A stretch of DNA of 6,554 nucleotides from NCBI GenBank assembly GCA_945928585.1, contig CAMENQ010000138.1:1-6554 (forward strand). Direction: 5' to 3'. The DNA is from an uncultured Roseburia sp. (GTDB lineage Bacteria; Bacillota; Clostridia; Lachnospirales; Lachnospiraceae). Positions 5,436 to 6,554 of the stretch are shown here, in pieces. The first letter of the stretch is position 1. Each line of letters starts with the position of its first letter. Below the pieces are notes generated by a model. That model saw nothing but the letters and a program-made list of their open reading frames with translations, did no database searches and was not told the DNA's origin. Position numbers and translations under genes: made by a program.

Positions 5436-6554
5436 ATGGATGAAGATTTCGGAAGATACTTATACCACAGTACTGACAGGGCAGTAGAAATATATGAGAG
5501 CCTTAATCAATATGCAGTAAGGGAAATAGTACGAAGACTTGTAAAGACAGGCTATCTGAACAGAGTGGCGGCTAATCTTATATACAAAATGCAGGAAGCA
5601 GGAATGACAATGCAGAGTATTCAGGAAGAGGTTGCAAGGCTTAGCGGTATGTCTATGAAAGAGGTAAGTAAAGCTTTTGAGGATGCAGCCATTGAAACAT
5701 TACGGGAGGATATGGAGACATACAGACAGGCAGGTCTTGAACAAAACAGCGTACTTACATCTGAGGTAATGAAAAATGCCCTTAAGACAGCAATGATTCA
5801 GACAAACAATGAACTTAGGAATATGACAAATACAATGGCAGAAAAAAGCCAAAGAATATTTATAGATACATTGGATGAGGCATATATGAAGGTACAGAGT
5901 GGAATGTGTACATATGAAAAAGCCATAGCCGAAGCCATAATAGATGTATCAAAACAGGGATTATACATAAAATATCCGTCTGGACGTAAGGATACCATAG
6001 AGACGGCTGTAAGGCGCTCATTAATGACCGGATTAAATCAGGGTACAATGCGGATGAAGATAGTGAAAATGAAGGAAATGGGACAGGATTTACTTGTTAC
6101 TTCACAACACGTAGGTGCAAGAACAGGCGGCAAATTTCCATATGAGGACCATTCAAAATGGCAGGGGAAAGTATTCTCACTTAGCGGCAAGTCTGAAAAA
6201 TATCCTTCATTTGTAGAAGAATGTGGCTGGGGCAAAGGAGGCGGCATAGGCGGTTGGAACTGCAGACATCATATATATGCCTATGTTGAAGGAGTGAGTA
6301 AGCTTCCTGAACCTATAGACGAAAAGGAAAATAAGCGTGTAGAAGACCTTAACAAAAAGCAGCGCAACCTTGAAAGCTCCATAAGGTCAAAGAAAAGGGA
6401 ATTACTCGGTTTAAAAGAAGGAATGGAGGCCACAGGAAATGATAAGCTTAAATTTGAATTGCAACAGCAGTATGACAAGTCTGCATATGAACTCAGAGAG
6501 TTAAACAAGAAATATAATGAATTTTGTTCAGATAACAATTTGAGAACATGGAAT
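5436..6554 (+). CDS. Phage minor capsid protein (Phage_min_cap2), 3' end beyond window
   Basis: A frame is open for 373 codons to the window edge. Residues 1-210 are mostly helical with amphipathic character. The family signature follows: HVGARTGG near 225-232, KWQGKVFSLSG at 241-251, and CGWGKGGGIGGWNCRHH at 263-279, which matches the glycine-rich WNCRH block of phage minor capsid proteins of the A118 group. After it, residues 295-365 are highly charged and probably a coiled coil (KENKRVEDLNKKQR and following), as is usual for the family. Such proteins sit in few copies in the head, associated with the portal. ATG at 5436 has GAGGAG at 5424-5429, six bases upstream, and stands three bases after the portal stop. 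The true C terminus is not visible; relatives may end shortly after this point or carry an added domain. Confidence 0.9.
   Translation, partial: MDEDFGRYLYHSTDRAVEIYESLNQYAVREIVRRLVKTGYLNRVAANLIYKMQEAGMTMQSIQEEVARLSGMSMKEVSKAFEDAAIETLREDMETYRQAGLEQNSVLTSEVMKNALKTAMIQTNNELRNMTNTMAEKSQRIFIDTLDEAYMKVQSGMCTYEKAIAEAIIDVSKQGLYIKYPSGRKDTIETAVRRSLMTGLNQGTMRMKIVKMKEMGQDLLVTSQHVGARTGGKFPYEDHSKWQGKVFSLSGKSEKYPSFVEECGWGKGGGIGGWNCRHHIYAYVEGVSKLPEPIDEKENKRVEDLNKKQRNLESSIRSKKRELLGLKEGMEATGNDKLKFELQQQYDKSAYELRELNKKYNEFCSDNNLRTWN

Larger units (their letters stand above)
1..6554 (+). mobile_element. Tailed phage or prophage segment: accessory genes and start of the packaging/head operon
   Basis: The order small terminase, large terminase, portal, minor capsid protein on one strand with 2-64 base gaps is the conserved start of the late operon of siphovirus-like tailed phages of Firmicutes. 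The protein families (PBSX-type large terminase, A118-type portal, phage minor capsid 2) agree with one another. Neither end of the element, nor an integrase or attachment site, is in the window, so an integrated prophage cannot be told from a free phage genome. Both window edges cut through phage sequence. Confidence 0.9.

Overview
The window is a piece of a tailed double-stranded DNA phage or prophage. It covers the junction between an upstream module and the start of the head and packaging operon. All supported genes are on the + strand. The low GC content, strong AGGAGG-type ribosome binding sites, heavy ATA and AGA codon use and the protein families point to a host in the Firmicutes, most likely Clostridia of the Lachnospiraceae type. 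The host assignment is inference; nothing here identifies a species. The portal and minor capsid proteins belong to the families named after Listeria phage A118, and the large terminase is of the PBSX type.

Layout. Bases 3-149 look like the last codons of an unrecognised gene cut by the window edge. Bases 150-299 are a non-coding leader with a 20-bp imperfect palindrome, promoter-like elements and a hairpin. Next come a 58-residue four-cysteine protein of the cysteine-rich KTR type (300-476) and a very AT-rich gene for a 195-residue membrane protein of unknown function (536-1123); these two look like accessory cargo. A second leader (1124-1311) holds an extended -10 element followed at once by a textbook intrinsic terminator, only 21 bases ahead of the next start codon.

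Behind that terminator runs the packaging and head operon: a small HExxH putative metallopeptidase (1312-1626), terminase small subunit (1674-2702), terminase large subunit (2767-4026), portal (4029-5432) and minor capsid protein (5436 to beyond the window end). The small terminase would recognise phage DNA, the large terminase would cut and pump it, the portal is the entry channel of the prohead, and the minor capsid protein is an internal or portal-associated head component.

Most worth checking: (1) a cluster of CGAACGTTCG palindromes inside the small terminase gene, placed where pac sites lie in several headful phages and marked by atypical codon use; (2) the promoter-terminator-gene arrangement that puts the whole head operon behind a terminator, which suggests antitermination; (3) the AT-rich membrane protein as a possible lysogenic conversion or exclusion gene; (4) the missing ribosome binding site of the large terminase, whose reading frame stays open upstream without a start codon. 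I did not find a clearly new multi-gene system; the core is a normal phage head module with unusual control sequences and accessory cargo.
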